NCBI GenBank assembly: GCA_020736575.1
Contig: JAGPYM010000084.1
Location: 1-64,000 of the forward strand
DNA length: 64,000 nt
Direction: 5' to 3'
Source: Thelonectria olida
Lineage: Eukaryota > Ascomycota > Sordariomycetes > Hypocreales > Nectriaceae
Position numbers and translations under genes: made by a program. How positions within the stretch are numbered: position 1 is the first letter of the stretch; the number at the start of each line of letters is the position of its first letter. This document shows, one piece after another, positions 43,189 to 56,659 of this stretch. The notes beneath the pieces are model-generated. The model did no database searches. It worked only from the letters and a program-made list of their open reading frames with translations, and had not been told where the DNA came from.

Positions 43189-46100
43189 ATGGCGAGCCCA
43201 GAAAAGCAGCAAAATGGACCCCCGAGCCAGTCTCCGGAGAAGCAGGAGCCCGCCACTGCCAGTGACAATGCGGAGGAAGGTCCGAAGCCGAAACCCACCA
43301 CGTTAAAGCACTTCATGGACAAGGTCGGGCTAGATGCTCCCACCTTAATCTTGATGTTCAAGTCAGACCTCTTAATCTACCTTTTGCTTCTTCCGGGACT
43401 TCCCATGCTAATGTCTTCTTGCTTCCCGCAGAGGCTCTATCCCTCCTATAATCGGCATATCGATATACCAATCGACACCGATATCTACGTACTTTACGAC
43501 ACAGGGCTATCTAATCCCGATAATCTCCGTCCTTGCCGTCGCGATCCTACCGCGCGACAGGTTTATCCAGAACCTCATCTTCAACCTCCTTAGCATCTGC
43601 GTTGGCTCGGCCATCTCCCTCCTCGCCCTCTGGTCCTCCATCCAAGCACGCATTCATACCTCCCCTCCCACATCCCAGGGTACCGCGATAGCCCCTCCAC
43701 CGTATAATTCGTCCCAGTCGGCCGTCTGCGCAGTATGGCTGTTCGCCAATATCTGGTTCGCAAACCTCGTGCGAGCGAAGCTGCCTAGCTTCAACCTGCC
43801 TGTGGTCATCTATTGTATCTTGATCAATAATAGCACGACCTCCGGGCCCACGATGGCCACAACTACCGCGGCGGAGGCCTTCGTCAAAGAGCAGCTTCTA
43901 GCGATGCTATTTGGCATGGGGCTGGCGACAGGCGTGTCTCTCTTCGTCTTCCCTATTAGCAGTCGTATGGTAGTGATCGGGGAGTTCAAGGGCCTCATTG
44001 GCCTGCTCAGAAAGGTAGTCGGTCTACAAAAGGAATATCTGGCGGTCTTAGCAAAAGAGGACATGTTTGCTATCGAGACGAGAAATGCCGAGGAGCGAGA
44101 AGCCTCGCGGGACAAGAAGAAGCTGAAGGCGAACAAGGTGGAGAAGAAGGCGAAAGATGAAGGCATGGCCAAGGAGGCGAAAGCAGCCAAGTGTCTCAAA
44201 GAGACAGTCGGTGCAATAAGAGTCTTGGCTGGCAAGCTGTATGGCGATATGACCTTTGCGAAGAGAGATGTGGCTTGGGGAAAGCTTGATGCTAAAGATC
44301 TCGGTGAGACGTTTATGCTATTTCGAAACGTCATGATTCCAATGTGAATTTGCTCTCCCCTGCTTCTAGACAGGAACGCGGCTGACGGCCGGTAGAATGG
44401 CCATGAGCACCATTACAGATATCTTCCACCGAGTCGCCGAGCGTCGAGGGTGGAACGTGGACGAGGACACACCGGCTGAGATCGTGGCGGAAAAGAATCG
44501 GGAGAGGCAGGTGTGGAGTGATAACATGAAACAAATGCATGCGCCATTCCAGATACTCGCCGAAGCAATCGACCAAGGACTCGAACATACTGGCATCTGC
44601 TTGGAGATTCTCCCCAAACCAAAGGTATCCAAGAAGTCAAGGAGCAGCGGATCGGACGTTGTCGATGTTGAGGCCCGCGGCGGCGAGGTCAACCCAGGCG
44701 ACGAAGGGTCTGCTAGCCTTGTGGATAAGAAAGTCCGGCAATTCTATTCGCAGAAAAGTAAAATCCTCCGGGCCTGGGTTAGGGAGCGGCCACTGGTAGC
44801 GGATGAAGCAAAACTTACCCATCCGCACCACTTGACAGTCAGCGACGCTATGCTAAGGAACCAGGCCCAACTCTACGTGGGTCTATATATGGAACAGCTG
44901 ATGCATGCCGCTGGGGAAGCCGTCCAGGACCTCGTCGCCTTCGCCGACAGGAAAATGGAGGATGGTACAATGAAGCATAAACGCTTACTCTTCCCTTCCG
45001 GATACCTGCTATGGAAGTGGTTGACGAGCATCTTCAAAGGGCAGGACACGAGCGTAAAGCAGAATCCGGATATCATGGAGACGAATTTCGTCTATTACGG
45101 GGATGGCTATAACCAAAAGAAAGACCCAGAGCATCTTCCTGCCACCAATATCTGGCAACATATTGGGAACGGGCTTCGTAGGATCTCGGCAGTCTTGGGA
45201 TCCAAGGAGTCGGCCTTCGGCTTTCGAGTCGCTTGTGCTACGATGACCATCGGTATCGTATCATTCTTAGAGCAAACCCAAGTATTCTTCCGAGATCAGA
45301 GACTGGACTGGGCAATGATTACTATCGCTATAGGAATGACAATAAGTATGTCTCTGCCTCCCTTGGGGTTGACTTTGATAAATACTCACTCTCGACAGCT
45401 TCTGGCCAGTCTGTTTTCGGCTTCTTCTCTCGAGTCGGGGGCACCTGTCTAGCCATGATCTCCTCACTCGTTATCTGGTATATCGTCGACCAGAAGACCC
45501 CCGGTGTCATTGTCTTCCTGTGGTTGTTTATCTTCACTGAATATTACTTTTTCAAATTTCCCCGGTTTATTCCAGCTGTCATGATTACCATTACTACTCA
45601 GATTATTATTCTCGGCTATGAGCTACAGGTCAGACGGCTTGGTGAAGCGGTAGCTGCCCAGTCAGGACAGCCGTACTACCCGTAAGCTCTACTTGTCCTT
45701 TTCCTTCTCATCAAGATCGCCACTAGCTAACATAATGCTTGTAGAACCTATCTCTTGGCTCCGTATCGGCTCGCTGTTGTCGCTGGAGGCAGCCTGGTTG
45801 CGTTCTTCTGGACAATATTCCCTGCTCCTTTAACCGATCGGACTTGGCTTCGACAGGATTTGTCCGCGACTTTATACCTTCTTGCTAACTATTCCAGCGT
45901 CATAACTGCGACTATGCAATCCAAGCATGAAGAGACAGCAAGCGACATCGAGTCAGAAACATCGCCTGGTTACCGCCTCTTAAAAGCTCGGCGTAAGATT
46001 TTCGGCAAAGTTATGCGTCTCATGTCCTCTATGGAATCTCGTGTTGTGTGGCAGCGGTGGGAGCCCGCCATAGGCGGCCGCTTTCCCGTTGAGACGTACC

Positions 46101-46852
46101 AAGAGATGATCATGCGTAGCGCGCGTATCCTGAACTATCTAACGCTGATGAGTTATGCCCTAACACAGCCGCCGCGAACGCACGAGACGGAGAACGACTC
46201 CGACGATGAGCAAGCTGAAGACCGAGCAACTGGTGCATCAGATGCCGAGGCAGACGCGCAAGATAACCGCTGGTGGCGAGCGCTCGCGGAGGTCCTTCCG
46301 AAAGTAGAGCCGACGCACCATACTATCCTATCAACGTTGACCTTATTGTCCAACTCAATGCTTTCAGGCCAGAGCTTGCCACCCTTCCTGCCGCTTCCTC
46401 GACCTTACGAGACGACGCAGAGACTGATGCAGCTGCCGAAAGATGACACGGCCACAGAACCAGGTCAAGATGACGATCCATCACTTCCCCGTCGGGATGC
46501 CTCAGGTGGGCACGGAAATCCGGGGATGACTACCATCGATTTGCGCCAGGAAGCCCCAGATCACGTCGCGGAGAAATATACCAGACGCGACCCGCAACCG
46601 CAAAGCGAAGACGCAAGCAACATGGAGCTGCGCGGCTACGCGGAGTTCGTCGTGATGCAGGTGTGCAGCAGGCTGGTATGCGATGACCTTGAGGGTTTGG
46701 TGCGGGCTGTGAGGGGGCTGGTAGGTGTCGTGGACTTCAGCTTCCGCGTCGACGCCAGCCAGGCAAATGAGAGGCCGCTGGCCTGGCGGAGGCCGATTTG
46801 GAGTGTTGCCACGATGGGTAAGGGGAAGGCGATGAGGGATTCGGAGCCTTGA
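43189..46852 (+). CDS. ArAE_2-type membrane transporter (6TM N-terminal domain plus DUF2421)
   Basis: A large integral membrane protein of the fungal 'putative ER transporter, 6TM' family, related to aromatic acid exporters and FUSC proteins. At least five exons: the first (MASPEKQQNGPPSQSPEK...TLILMFK) ends near 43367. Then comes a long exon with SIPPIIGISIYQ, VAILPRDRFIQNLIFNLLSICVGSAISLLALW and PMATTTAAEAFVKEQLLAMLFGMGLATGVSLFVFPISSRM. A Lys/Glu-rich cytosolic loop near 44100-44180 follows. After the intron around 44341-44395 come SAFGFRVACATMTIGIVSFLEQTQVFF, a second helix bundle (SGQSVFGFFSRVGGTCLAMISSLVIWYIVD, VIVFLWLFIFTEYYFF) and a long soluble C-terminal region. About 1,080 residues. 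Export or vacuolar loading of aromatic acids would suit the neighbourhood, but the cargo is not shown by sequence. Confidence 0.88.
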
Positions 46853-47340
46853 CTAGTACACGCCAGCGTGAATCTGGTTGGAGTGATGCAGGCATGACGG
46901 AAACATCAAAGATGATCTAACTTATTGACCAAACATGGTTAGCTATGGCGGAGGAAGCTGGTCGCGGCTATGCTCGTGGACACGGAGGTCTGAGTAAGCA
47001 GAAGTACTCGTTAGCTCATGTGGGGCCGAGACCCCGGGGCCAACCAACTAAGCATGCTTAGGCACAAAAATGCGAGACAGTCACAAAAGTGCGAGACAGC
47101 CCCTCACTTGGCCGCGTCAACTTTTGTATGCCTTCCATACTAAAACAGGCGATATAAGACTGTAGAAATTAGTATCTTTGCGTCTAGAGGTGATCCGATC
47201 ACATGCCCGCTTTGCTAATTGGTTTGCTCATGAGGACGTTACAAGAGCCAGCCTACCCTATATGCGCTAGATAGTGGCTACCTCGCATCCCACGTACTGG
47301 AGCTCTCACTCCCTTGGACGGCTTTGCACTATCTGCTTGT
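46853..47340. other. Transition from gene DNA to AT-rich block
   Basis: Ordinary composition with no gene recognised. It contains a near-direct short repeat, AAAATGCGAGACAG / AAAAGTGCGAGACAG, at about 47067-47099. Confidence 0.45.
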
Positions 47341-47899
47341 AGTAAGATCCCTTTATATGGACTTTGCTATATATTATAAAAGATTTAATTATAATAATAT
47401 GTAGGTAATTTACTTATATAGCTAATATAAAGCACTTAATTATATTTTCTATTATAAAAAGGTACTATTATAATATTAAATAAGGCTTATCCCCTAACTA
47501 ATTATAATAGTTAACTTTATAATAGAAAAAGATTTTAATAAGTATATTAAGCTAGTTAAATTAAATGCCTTTTTTAAAAAGATTTACTTTTATTATTAAT
47601 TAAGGCTAACTTAAAATATACTTATATTTTCTTTCTTTCCTTTATTTACTTTTCTTTTTATTTTTCTTTTTTAATTAAAATAACTAAATTAATTAATAGT
47701 TAATAATTAATAGTTAATAGACTTATTAATTAAATATAGTTAATAGTTACTAATTTAAAAGTGGGGCTAGTTATTAGTTACTATTAGTTAAAAAATAAAA
47801 AATTAATAGTAACTATTAACTATTATAATTAGTTAGTAATAACTTTTTAATAATTAAAAGTTATATAATTTTAAAATTATATAACTATTTATATAATAT

Positions 47900-48790
47900 T
47901 TTATAAGCTTTATAATTAGTAATTTTTAATATAATATAAACTTTTAATAAATTTTACTACCTAGTTGCCTTATTTTATTTCTATTAGTTTAAATACTTTT
48001 AAACTTATTTTAACTTTTTTTAAACTTTTCTTTTTTATTTAACCTTTTTAACCCCCTACATTTTTAACTCTTATATTTATTTAACTTATATTTTATTTTT
48101 AAATTTTCCTTTCCTTTTAAGTAACTATTTAAATTATTACTATTATATATAATAGCTTTTAAAACTATAGCTTATAAGTATTTAATTAGATTATTTTAAT
48201 AAATCGCTTTTTATTATTATTAAAATAGCTTTTTTTTTTTTAAAAAAAAATTATATAAAGTTTTTAACTTTCTATTTAAAAAAGTTATAATAATATTAAT
48301 ATATATTAAATCTTTTAATTAAAATCTAATAATTTAAAATAACTAAATTAATCTTTTAATTAATATTTAATAGTATATTTATATTAGGTAGTATAAAAAT
48401 ACTTAAAAGTAATAACTCTTTTAAATACTTATTAAAATCTTTTATTAGCTTAATATATTTAAAAACTTATATATTTTAATATATAATAAGTAGTTATATA
48501 GCTTCTATTATTTAATTAAATTATATTATATTTAATTAATAAAAAGTTAAGTATTTTAACTATTATATATTATAATATTAGTTAAATTATATAAATTAAA
48601 GTTAAATAAAAAGATACTTTTATATTAAAAGCTTAAAATAAGATTTTATAAATATAGTTTATTTAATAGAAACTTGTATTTTAAAACTAATTATAAGCTC
48701 TATTAAAAAGCTTATTATAATAAATATAAAGTTAAAATTTAATTTATATTAATTTCTATTATATATTTAAATTATTAGCATTTTGAATAA
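47900..48790 (-). mobile_element. Family A copy A4 (reverse orientation, heavily decayed)
   Basis: Read on the minus strand, it follows the A1 interior (TAACCTTTTTAACCCCCTAC corresponds to the A1 G-run region) and ends in the element-end sequence near 48690-48790. It differs from A1 mainly by C to T and G to A. Confidence 0.55.
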
Positions 48791-49288
48791 TAATAATAAT
48801 ATTTTATAAGAAAAATATTAAAAAGAATTATATATTATATAATTAATAATATTAATATTAAAATTAATTAAATTATATTAAAAATAAGAAACTTTAATAC
48901 TTTTTATAAAATATAATATTATATTATTAATAATTTATTTATAAATATTTAAATATACTTATAAATATTTAAATTTACTTATAAATCTTATATATAATTT
49001 TAAAAATAGTAAAACTTTATTTAAAAATATAACTTTTAACTTATATATTTATTAATAATACTTATTAATATATAATAGTTATTAATAATAGCTTTTTTAC
49101 AATTAATAATTTTTATTATTATATTAACTCTTTTATATATTTTCCTATTTAATTGCCTTACTTAGTTTTATTAGCTTAATTACTTTTAAACCTATTTAAT
49201 TTATTTTTAAACTTTTATTTAACTCTTTTAGCTCCCTTACTTTTTAACTTTTATATTTACTTATTTAATTAACTTATATTTTATTTTT

Positions 49289-49303
49289 AAATCTTTCCTT
49301 TAT
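49289..49303 (+). repeat. Target-site duplication, left copy (B1)
   Basis: AAATCTTTCCTTTAT, identical to 49732-49746. Confidence 0.7.
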
Positions 49304-49731
49304 TATTTATAATATTTTATATTTTCTATAGCTAGCCCTATTTTATATTATTTATAAGGGGAAAACTTTTAGCTTTTAAATGCATATAGAATTAAATGCC
49401 CCTATAAGCAATTAGCTATAGCATACAGCCATATAATTAACTAACTAATAGCTAATATAATATACCTTAGCCTTTAAAACCAGCCTTTAGCTCTTATAAT
49501 AATAAGAAATCTACTAATTATATCTAATTATTTGCATACTAATATAGCGCAGGCCAATTAGAAAGCCCTTTTACAAGTGGCCTAGGAGTATTATAGAATT
49601 TGCTTATGCTTAACTAGCTGCCAGCTGCTGGAATTAAACTAACTGCAGTTTTTTATCCCCAACCTAGGTTCCCAATTTAAGAGGTTTAGCTTAACTGCAA
49701 CTAGAGATATACTACTATGCCCTAAGCCGGG
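49304..49731. mobile_element. Family B element B1 with target-site duplication
   Basis: About 430 bp with clearly higher GC than its surroundings, inserted in family A copy A5. It is flanked by a 15-base direct repeat (AAATCTTTCCTTTAT at 49289-49303 and 49732-49746). The A2 copy at about 54125-54170 has the uninterrupted site. No open frame is present, and a small non-autonomous retroposon is the likeliest type. Confidence 0.7.
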
Positions 49732-49746
49732 AAATCTTTCCTTTAT
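49732..49746 (+). repeat. Target-site duplication, right copy (B1)
   Basis: AAATCTTTCCTTTAT, identical to 49289-49303. Confidence 0.7.
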
Positions 49747-50144
49747 AACCTTTTAAATAATTATTTAAATTATTACTATTATATATAATAGCTTTTTAAA
49801 TTATAACTTATAAATATTTAATTAAATTATTTTAATAAATTACTTATTATTATTATTTAAATTATTTTTCTTTTCTTTTTTTAAAAATTATATAAAGTTT
49901 TTAACTTTTTATTTAAAAAAGTAATAATAATATTAATATATATTAAGTCTTTTAATTAAAATCTTATAATTTAAAATAATTAAATTAACTTTTTAATTAA
50001 TATTTAATAGTATATTTATATTAAATAGTATAAAAATACTTAAAAGTTATAACTCTTTTAAATACTTATTAAAACTTCTTATTAGTTTAATATATTTAAG
50101 GAAATTTATATATTTTAATATATAATAAATAGCTATATAGCTTT

Positions 50145-50500
50145 TATTATTATTTGTAATATTTTATATTTTTTATAGTTAGCCCTATTTTATATTATTT
50201 ATAAAAGGAAAACTTTTAGCTTTTAAATATATATAAAATTTAATACTCTTATAAGTAATTAGTTATAATTATATAATTAACTAACTAATAGCTAATATAA
50301 TATATTTTAGTTTTTAAGCCTAGCTTTTAACTTTTATAATAGTAAGAAATCTATTAAGTATATTTAATTATTTATATATTAATATAATATAAGCTAATTA
50401 GAAAGCCTTTTTATATATAACTTAAAAGTATTATAAAATTTACTTATATTTAACTAGCTATTAGCTATTAAAATTAAACTAATTATAGCTTTTTTATTTT
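50145..50500. mobile_element. Family B element B2 (decayed copy)
   Basis: It aligns with B1 over about 350 bp, starting at the GTAATATTTTATATTTT stretch and ending at TTAAACTAATTATAGC. Differences from B1 are overwhelmingly C to T and G to A (for example CCTTAGCC to TTTTAGTT). The family A sequence on its two sides lacks about 200 bp present in A4, so the insertion came with or before a deletion. Confidence 0.6.
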
Positions 50501-53374
50501 AAAACTAATTATATGCTCTATTAAAAAGCTTATTATAATAAATATAAGGCTTAGTTTTACTTATATTAACTTTTATTATATATTAATATTAGGCTTATTT
50601 TAATAAATAATGAATAATAGCTTATAAATAATAAATTTATATTATTAATTTACTTTTTATTAATAATATAAAACATTTTAATAATTATTAATATATATAT
50701 AATAACAATTTTATATAAAGTAAGTCTCATTTTTTTTAAAACTTTTCTTTTTTTTATAAATTAAATACTTACTTATAAGCTTTTATAATTATTTACATTT
50801 ACTTTTTAAGCTTTTATAACTATTTATATTTACTTTTTAAACTTTTTTAAGCTTTTTATCTTTTTCTTTTTAACTTTTTATACTTTTATAACTTTTTTTT
50901 TAAATTGCTTTTAGCTGCTTTTAACCTTTTTTAACCTTTTCTAACTTTTTATTTACTATTATATCTTTTTATATCTTTTTATAAACGCTTTTATAAGCTT
51001 TATATCTTTTTTTTCTATTTATTCTAAATGCTTTTATAAGTTTTATACTTTTTTTATTTTATTTTTTAATTTTTTTTAAAAGCTTAAAAAGTATTATACC
51101 TTTTAAAACTTTAAAAAATATATTTATTTTAAATACTACTATTTTCTTTCTTTTTATATACTTTTTTCTAATAACTTTTATTAAATATTATTTTTATTTA
51201 AAGCTTTTTAAGCTTTTTCTTTTAAAAACAAAAGTTTCCTTTTTTTATAAATTTAATATCAAGTTTTAAAATTATAAAATTACCTAATTAAGTAATTTTA
51301 ATACTAAAACTATTATTAGATCTATTATAAAGTTAAATCTTTTTTTTTTTAACTTTTTAAATTTTTTTATAAAAGTTAAAAATAGTAATTATAATAGAAA
51401 GAGTATTAAATTAGAGCCTAATAGATACTTAAATATTTATATATTTAAAAGGGTTTATTTATTAGAATTTTATTATTTATACATTTTAATAAAAAGAGAA
51501 AAATATTTATTAGCTATATATAATAAGTATTTTAAATTTATTTTTTAATTTTTAATATATTTGAATTTTATAATATTTTATAAATAATATTATAATTTTA
51601 AAAATTTACTTATTTAAACTTTTAATTAACTTTTTAATAGTTATTTTTATAAAAAAAACTAAAATAATTAAAAGTTTTAAAGCTTTTAATTTTTAAATTA
51701 TATTTAGTTTTAATATAAAAATATAATTTTTAATAAGAAATTTTTAAAAAAAAGAAAAAAGTAACTTTTTTATTATTTTTTTTAAAACTCTTTTTTAAAT
51801 ACTAATAATTTACTTTTAAAAAGAAATACTTTAATTTTTAAAAATTATTAAAATTTTTCTTATTTTAAAAAGTCTTTTTAAAATAATTTTATTTTAAAAC
51901 CTTTTAATAATATAAAAGCTTTAAAAAAAATCTTATATTTTTTTATAAAAAATATTATATTTTTTAAAACTTTAAGTTTTAAATCTTTTTAACACTTATT
52001 TACTTATTATAATATATAAGCTTTTAAATTATAAATTTCTATTTATATTTACTAATATATTTTAAAGTTAGTCTAGTTATTAATAAGTTTAATATTTAAA
52101 ATATTTTATTAAATACTTTAAATACTAGCTTATAAGTATTAAATATTTAGTTTTTAAAATATAATTGTTTTTAAAACCCTTTTTTTTATAATTAATATAT
52201 AACTACTTCTAATTAAACCTCTTATATTAAATTAATTTTAATTTTTATTAACTTGTTTTTTAATTTAAATTATAAGCTAATTAGTAAGTTTTAATATTTT
52301 TCTTTTAGCTTTTATAATTTTTAAAATTCTTTTTATATATTAATAACTTTTCTAAGCTTTAACTTTTAAAATAAGAGCTATATTAAATTATATATTTATA
52401 GTAAATATTTAAATATTATAAGTAATTATTTTATTTTAAGTTTAAATTTAATTTTTATATAAATTATAACTTTCTTTTTATATATTATATTAATCTAATT
52501 TTTTAGTATTATTTAAAATAATATATTTAATAGTAATATACTTTTATAATTTTTTATTTTTAATTATAAAAACTTTAAATATAATTTTAAAATATATAGC
52601 TTATATTTTTAATTTAATAGCTTAAAATACTTTTAAAAATTACACTTTTAATTTTATTTTAAAAGACTTATTATTTAAATAAACTAATAATAAATTGGTA
52701 TATTTAAAAAATATAATAAAAATAATATAAAAGAAAAAAGTTTAAAAACTATATATTTAATAATAAGTTATTTGTATTATTATTTAAATAATACTAATAT
52801 ATTTTTAAATATTATAAATTATATAATATAACTTATAATTATTTTTAAATATATATATTTTAATAGTAAGAGTAATAATATAATTTTACTTTTAATAAAA
52901 GTAATTATAAAAAGTATATATATAAAAAATAAAATAATAGTAATTTAAAAGAAAATTAACTCTTATTTATAATTAGTTATAATTATAAATAAAAATATAA
53001 TAAAAAGTAAATAAATTAAATAATTAAAAGAAAATAAGTTAAAATTATTAAAATATATTATAAATATTAAATTAAAAACTTAATAAAAATTATAAAAAAA
53101 ATATAATATTTATTTTAAAAGTTTTAAGCTCCCTTTTTAAATTAAAATAATTAAATTAAATAAAATATTAAACTTTTTAATTTTTATTAGCTTTTAATAA
53201 AAATTCTCTATTTTTATTATAATACTCTCTATTAATAACTTACTATTATTATAATATAAAGTTAAAAGACTTTTAATAAAGAAATTAAAAAAACTTTAAA
53301 AAAAAAAGTAAAATTCTTTTTAAATAAAGAATTATTTTTTTAAATATTTAAAAGAAAAATATTTTATTTTATTA

Positions 53375-54350
53375 TTAATTAAAATAAGCTAAGTACTAGT
53401 ATATAATAAAAGCTAATATAAGTAAAACCTAACTTTATATTTATAATAATAAGCTTTTTTATAAAGTTTATAATTAGCTTTTAAATAAAAACTTTTATTA
53501 AATAAACCTTTTTTAAAAAACTTTATTTTAAGTTTTTAATATAAAAATACTACTCTTTTAAATTTTAATTTATATAATTTAATAAAGCTAACTTTCTATT
53601 AATTAAATAAATTATAATTTAAAAAGATAATATTAATATAATAGTTTAATATTTATTAAATTATATAAATTTTTTTAAATATATTTATTTAATTAAAAAG
53701 CTTAAAAAGTATTTTAAATAGTTATTATTTATTAAAATAAGCCTAGTACTAGTATATAATAAAGGTTAATATAAGTAAAACCCAGCCTTATATTTATTAT
53801 AATAAGCTTTTCTATAGGGTTTATAATTAGATTTTAAAAAGTTATAACTTTTTAATATTTTATATTAGCTAATATAAATATACTATTAAAAGTAATATAA
53901 AGAATTAATTTAATTCTTTTAAGTTATAATATTCTAATTAAAAAACTAAATATATATAAAAATAATTTTAAATCTTTTAATAGAAAAGTTAGGTAACTTA
54001 ATTACTTTTTAAATTAGGTAAGAAATAATAAATATAATTAAAATAACTAATTATTTTTTAAAAAATATAAAATATAACTTAAAACTATAGTTTTAAAAGC
54101 TATTATATATAATAATAATAATTTAAATAGTTATTTAAAAGGTTATAAAAAAAAAATTTAAAAATAAAAAGTAAATTAAATAAATAAGAAAATATAAAGT
54201 TAAAAGTAAGGGGGCTAAAAGGGTTAAATTAAAAAGAAAGTATAAAATAATTAAATAAATTTAAAGTAATTAAGTAAATAAAATAAATAAAGTAATTAAA
54301 TAAAAAATATATAAAGAGTTAATATAATAATAAAATTATTAATTATAAAG
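53375..54350 (+). mobile_element. Family A copy A2 (right end missing)
   Basis: It follows A1 from the left terminal repeat through the G-run (GGGGGCTAAAAGGG near 54213) to TATAATAATAAAATTATTAA. It is strongly AT-converted and stops before the right terminal repeat. It contains an inserted piece of a terminal repeat at 53723-53846. Confidence 0.6.
53723..53846 (+). repeat. Terminal-repeat fragment inserted within A2
   Basis: About 125 bp of family A end sequence interrupts the A2 interior at the place matching AAGCAGTTATAACTCC of A1. It is less decayed than A2 itself (it keeps AAGCCTAGTACTAG and CTATAGGG), so it arrived later or was partly spared. Confidence 0.5.
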
Positions 54351-56178
54351 TTTTTTTATTTTATTATTTTCTATTTTTTTTTATATTTATATTATAAAGA
54401 AAAATCTTATTTTTATATTTTTATATTAATAAGCCTTTTTAAATAATACTAATTATTAAAATTTTATTTATTTTATATTTAATACCTTTTTAAAATTTAA
54501 AAATACTATATTTTATATTTATAAAAATACTTTAATAAAAAGTATAAAAAGCTATTTTAAACTATAAAAAGTGGGCTAAAATAGTAAAATTAAAAAGAAA
54601 TTTTAAGGTTTTTTTATAGCCTTTTATTAAATTATAAAGCTAATTTTATATAACTTTCTCTTAAGGCTTATTATATATTTATAAAATATATAATATATTA
54701 AAAAAGCTTAAAAAAGCATATTTTTTCTTATTTAATAAGAAAAGAATTAGTATTTTCTATTTTTTTTATATTTTTAATTTACTTTTTTAAATTAATTCTT
54801 TTATAAAATATATATTTTTCTAATTTTAAAATGCTATAAATACTAGCTTATTAAAATTATAAAAATACTTTTCTTTTAAACTTACTTATATAAAGTTAAA
54901 CTTTTATAAGTTTTATTTTTTAAATATTATTTTAAACTTTAAATTTAAATTAATATATTTTTATAAAACGAATTTATTATTTTCTTATTTCTTATTTATA
55001 TAAATATTTTAAATTTATTAAAATTTAAATTTAATAAGTAAATTTCTCTTTTTTAAATTTTAAATAATATAATATTTATTTTTAATAAAGTTAAAAGGGA
55101 AAAGTAAAAGCTTATTAACTCTAATTTAAATTTTATATTTAATAAAAACTTATATAATACTTTTTTAATTTTAATTTTAATAAAAACCTATTTATAAGCT
55201 TTAAAAGTATAAATAAAAATATTGTTTTTATAAAAGTTAGTTTTAAAAAGAAAATTTATTTTTTATATTTAGCTTTTATTAATTTTACTTTTAAACTACG
55301 ATTTTAAAATATTAAAAAACTAATTTTATTAAATTTATAAATAGCTTAAAAAAAGAAACTATTAAATAGCTTACTTTATTAAAAAGCTAGTTAAAAATTA
55401 AATATAAAACTTAAAAAATAAGATTTTATAAAAGATATAAGGGTTTTATTACTTTTTATTTTATATTTAAATAAAATTAACTTTTTTATATTTTTACTAT
55501 TTATTATACCCTTCTATTATATTTTAATTTACTTTTATAAGTAATATAAAAAATTATAATATTTATAAAATTAAATATTTAAAATAGTAATATTTTTAAT
55601 TAGTTACTATTAACTAATATTAATAATTAAATAGTAAATAAAAATAATACTAGTTAATTAATAGTTAATTACCTTTCTAATTAAGTAATTAATAGTTAAT
55701 TAATATTTAAACTAAGTATAATTAATAGTTATTACTTTAATTAATAAATTAGTAACTATTAATTACTCTATTTTTAATTACTTAAGCTTATTAAAATATA
55801 AGGTATAATAGTATTTTTTATTTAATTAAAACTTCCTAAAGCTGCTTTATATAACTATATTAAAAGCCTTATTTTAACCCTCTCTCTTTTTATTAAAAAT
55901 GGATTTATATAATAGTTACTATTATTATAACTATACTTAGCTAGCTTACTAATAGATAATAAGCTTAAAATAATATACTTTTATACTAATAATATATTAA
56001 ATAGTAGTCTGTTTTACATTTTATAAAAAAAAAAGAAAGGCTTAGATTTTATATTATAAATAACTAAATATAACCCTACTTTTTAATATTATATAAATTT
56101 TAATATTAGAAATTTTAATTTAATATATTTTATACTCTTATAAGGAACTTTATAAGCCTTATAGCCCCTAAATAAAAA

Positions 56179-56199
56179 TATATATATATATATATATAT
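56179..56199. repeat. (AT)n microsatellite
   Basis: About ten AT units in a row within AT-rich DNA. Confidence 0.8.
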
Positions 56200-56659
56200 T
56201 TGTATTTTATATATTTATAATATTATAACTAGTATCTTTTAACTTAATATAGCTAGGTTTACTATTAAAATAATATACATTTTAATATTTTTTATATTAT
56301 AAATATTTTTATTAAAAATTAGTAAGCAAGCTATAAAATTAAATAGTTATTAAAAATATAAAAAGTATATAATTTTAAACTATTATTAGAATAATAGTTT
56401 CTATTATAAAATACCTTTTTTATATAAATTACTTTAATATATTAGTTATACTTACTAATATATTTTAATATTTACTAGAAAGCTTGCTAATTATACTAGT
56501 TATATTAAATTATATAATAATTTTTAAATATATGAATATTTTATAAATAGCTTAAATAGACTAGTTTATTATATTTAATAAAATACAAGTAAAAAGTATT
56601 ACTTTTTAAATATTTAATATTATAATATATTACTATTAAAAAGTATAATATTATTTTAT

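Larger units (their letters stand above)
49090..50612 (-). mobile_element. Family A copy A5, interrupted by B1 and B2
   Basis: Its pieces align with A2 and A4 on either side of two family B insertions. Its outer end (50505-50612) carries the family A terminal sequence with AGGCTTATTTTAATAAATAA. Confidence 0.55.

Noticed and set aside
13939..46852. A backbone biosynthetic gene cluster (PKS/NRPS/terpene)
   Set aside because: No synthase, cyclase or prenyltransferase domain could be found in any frame of the region.
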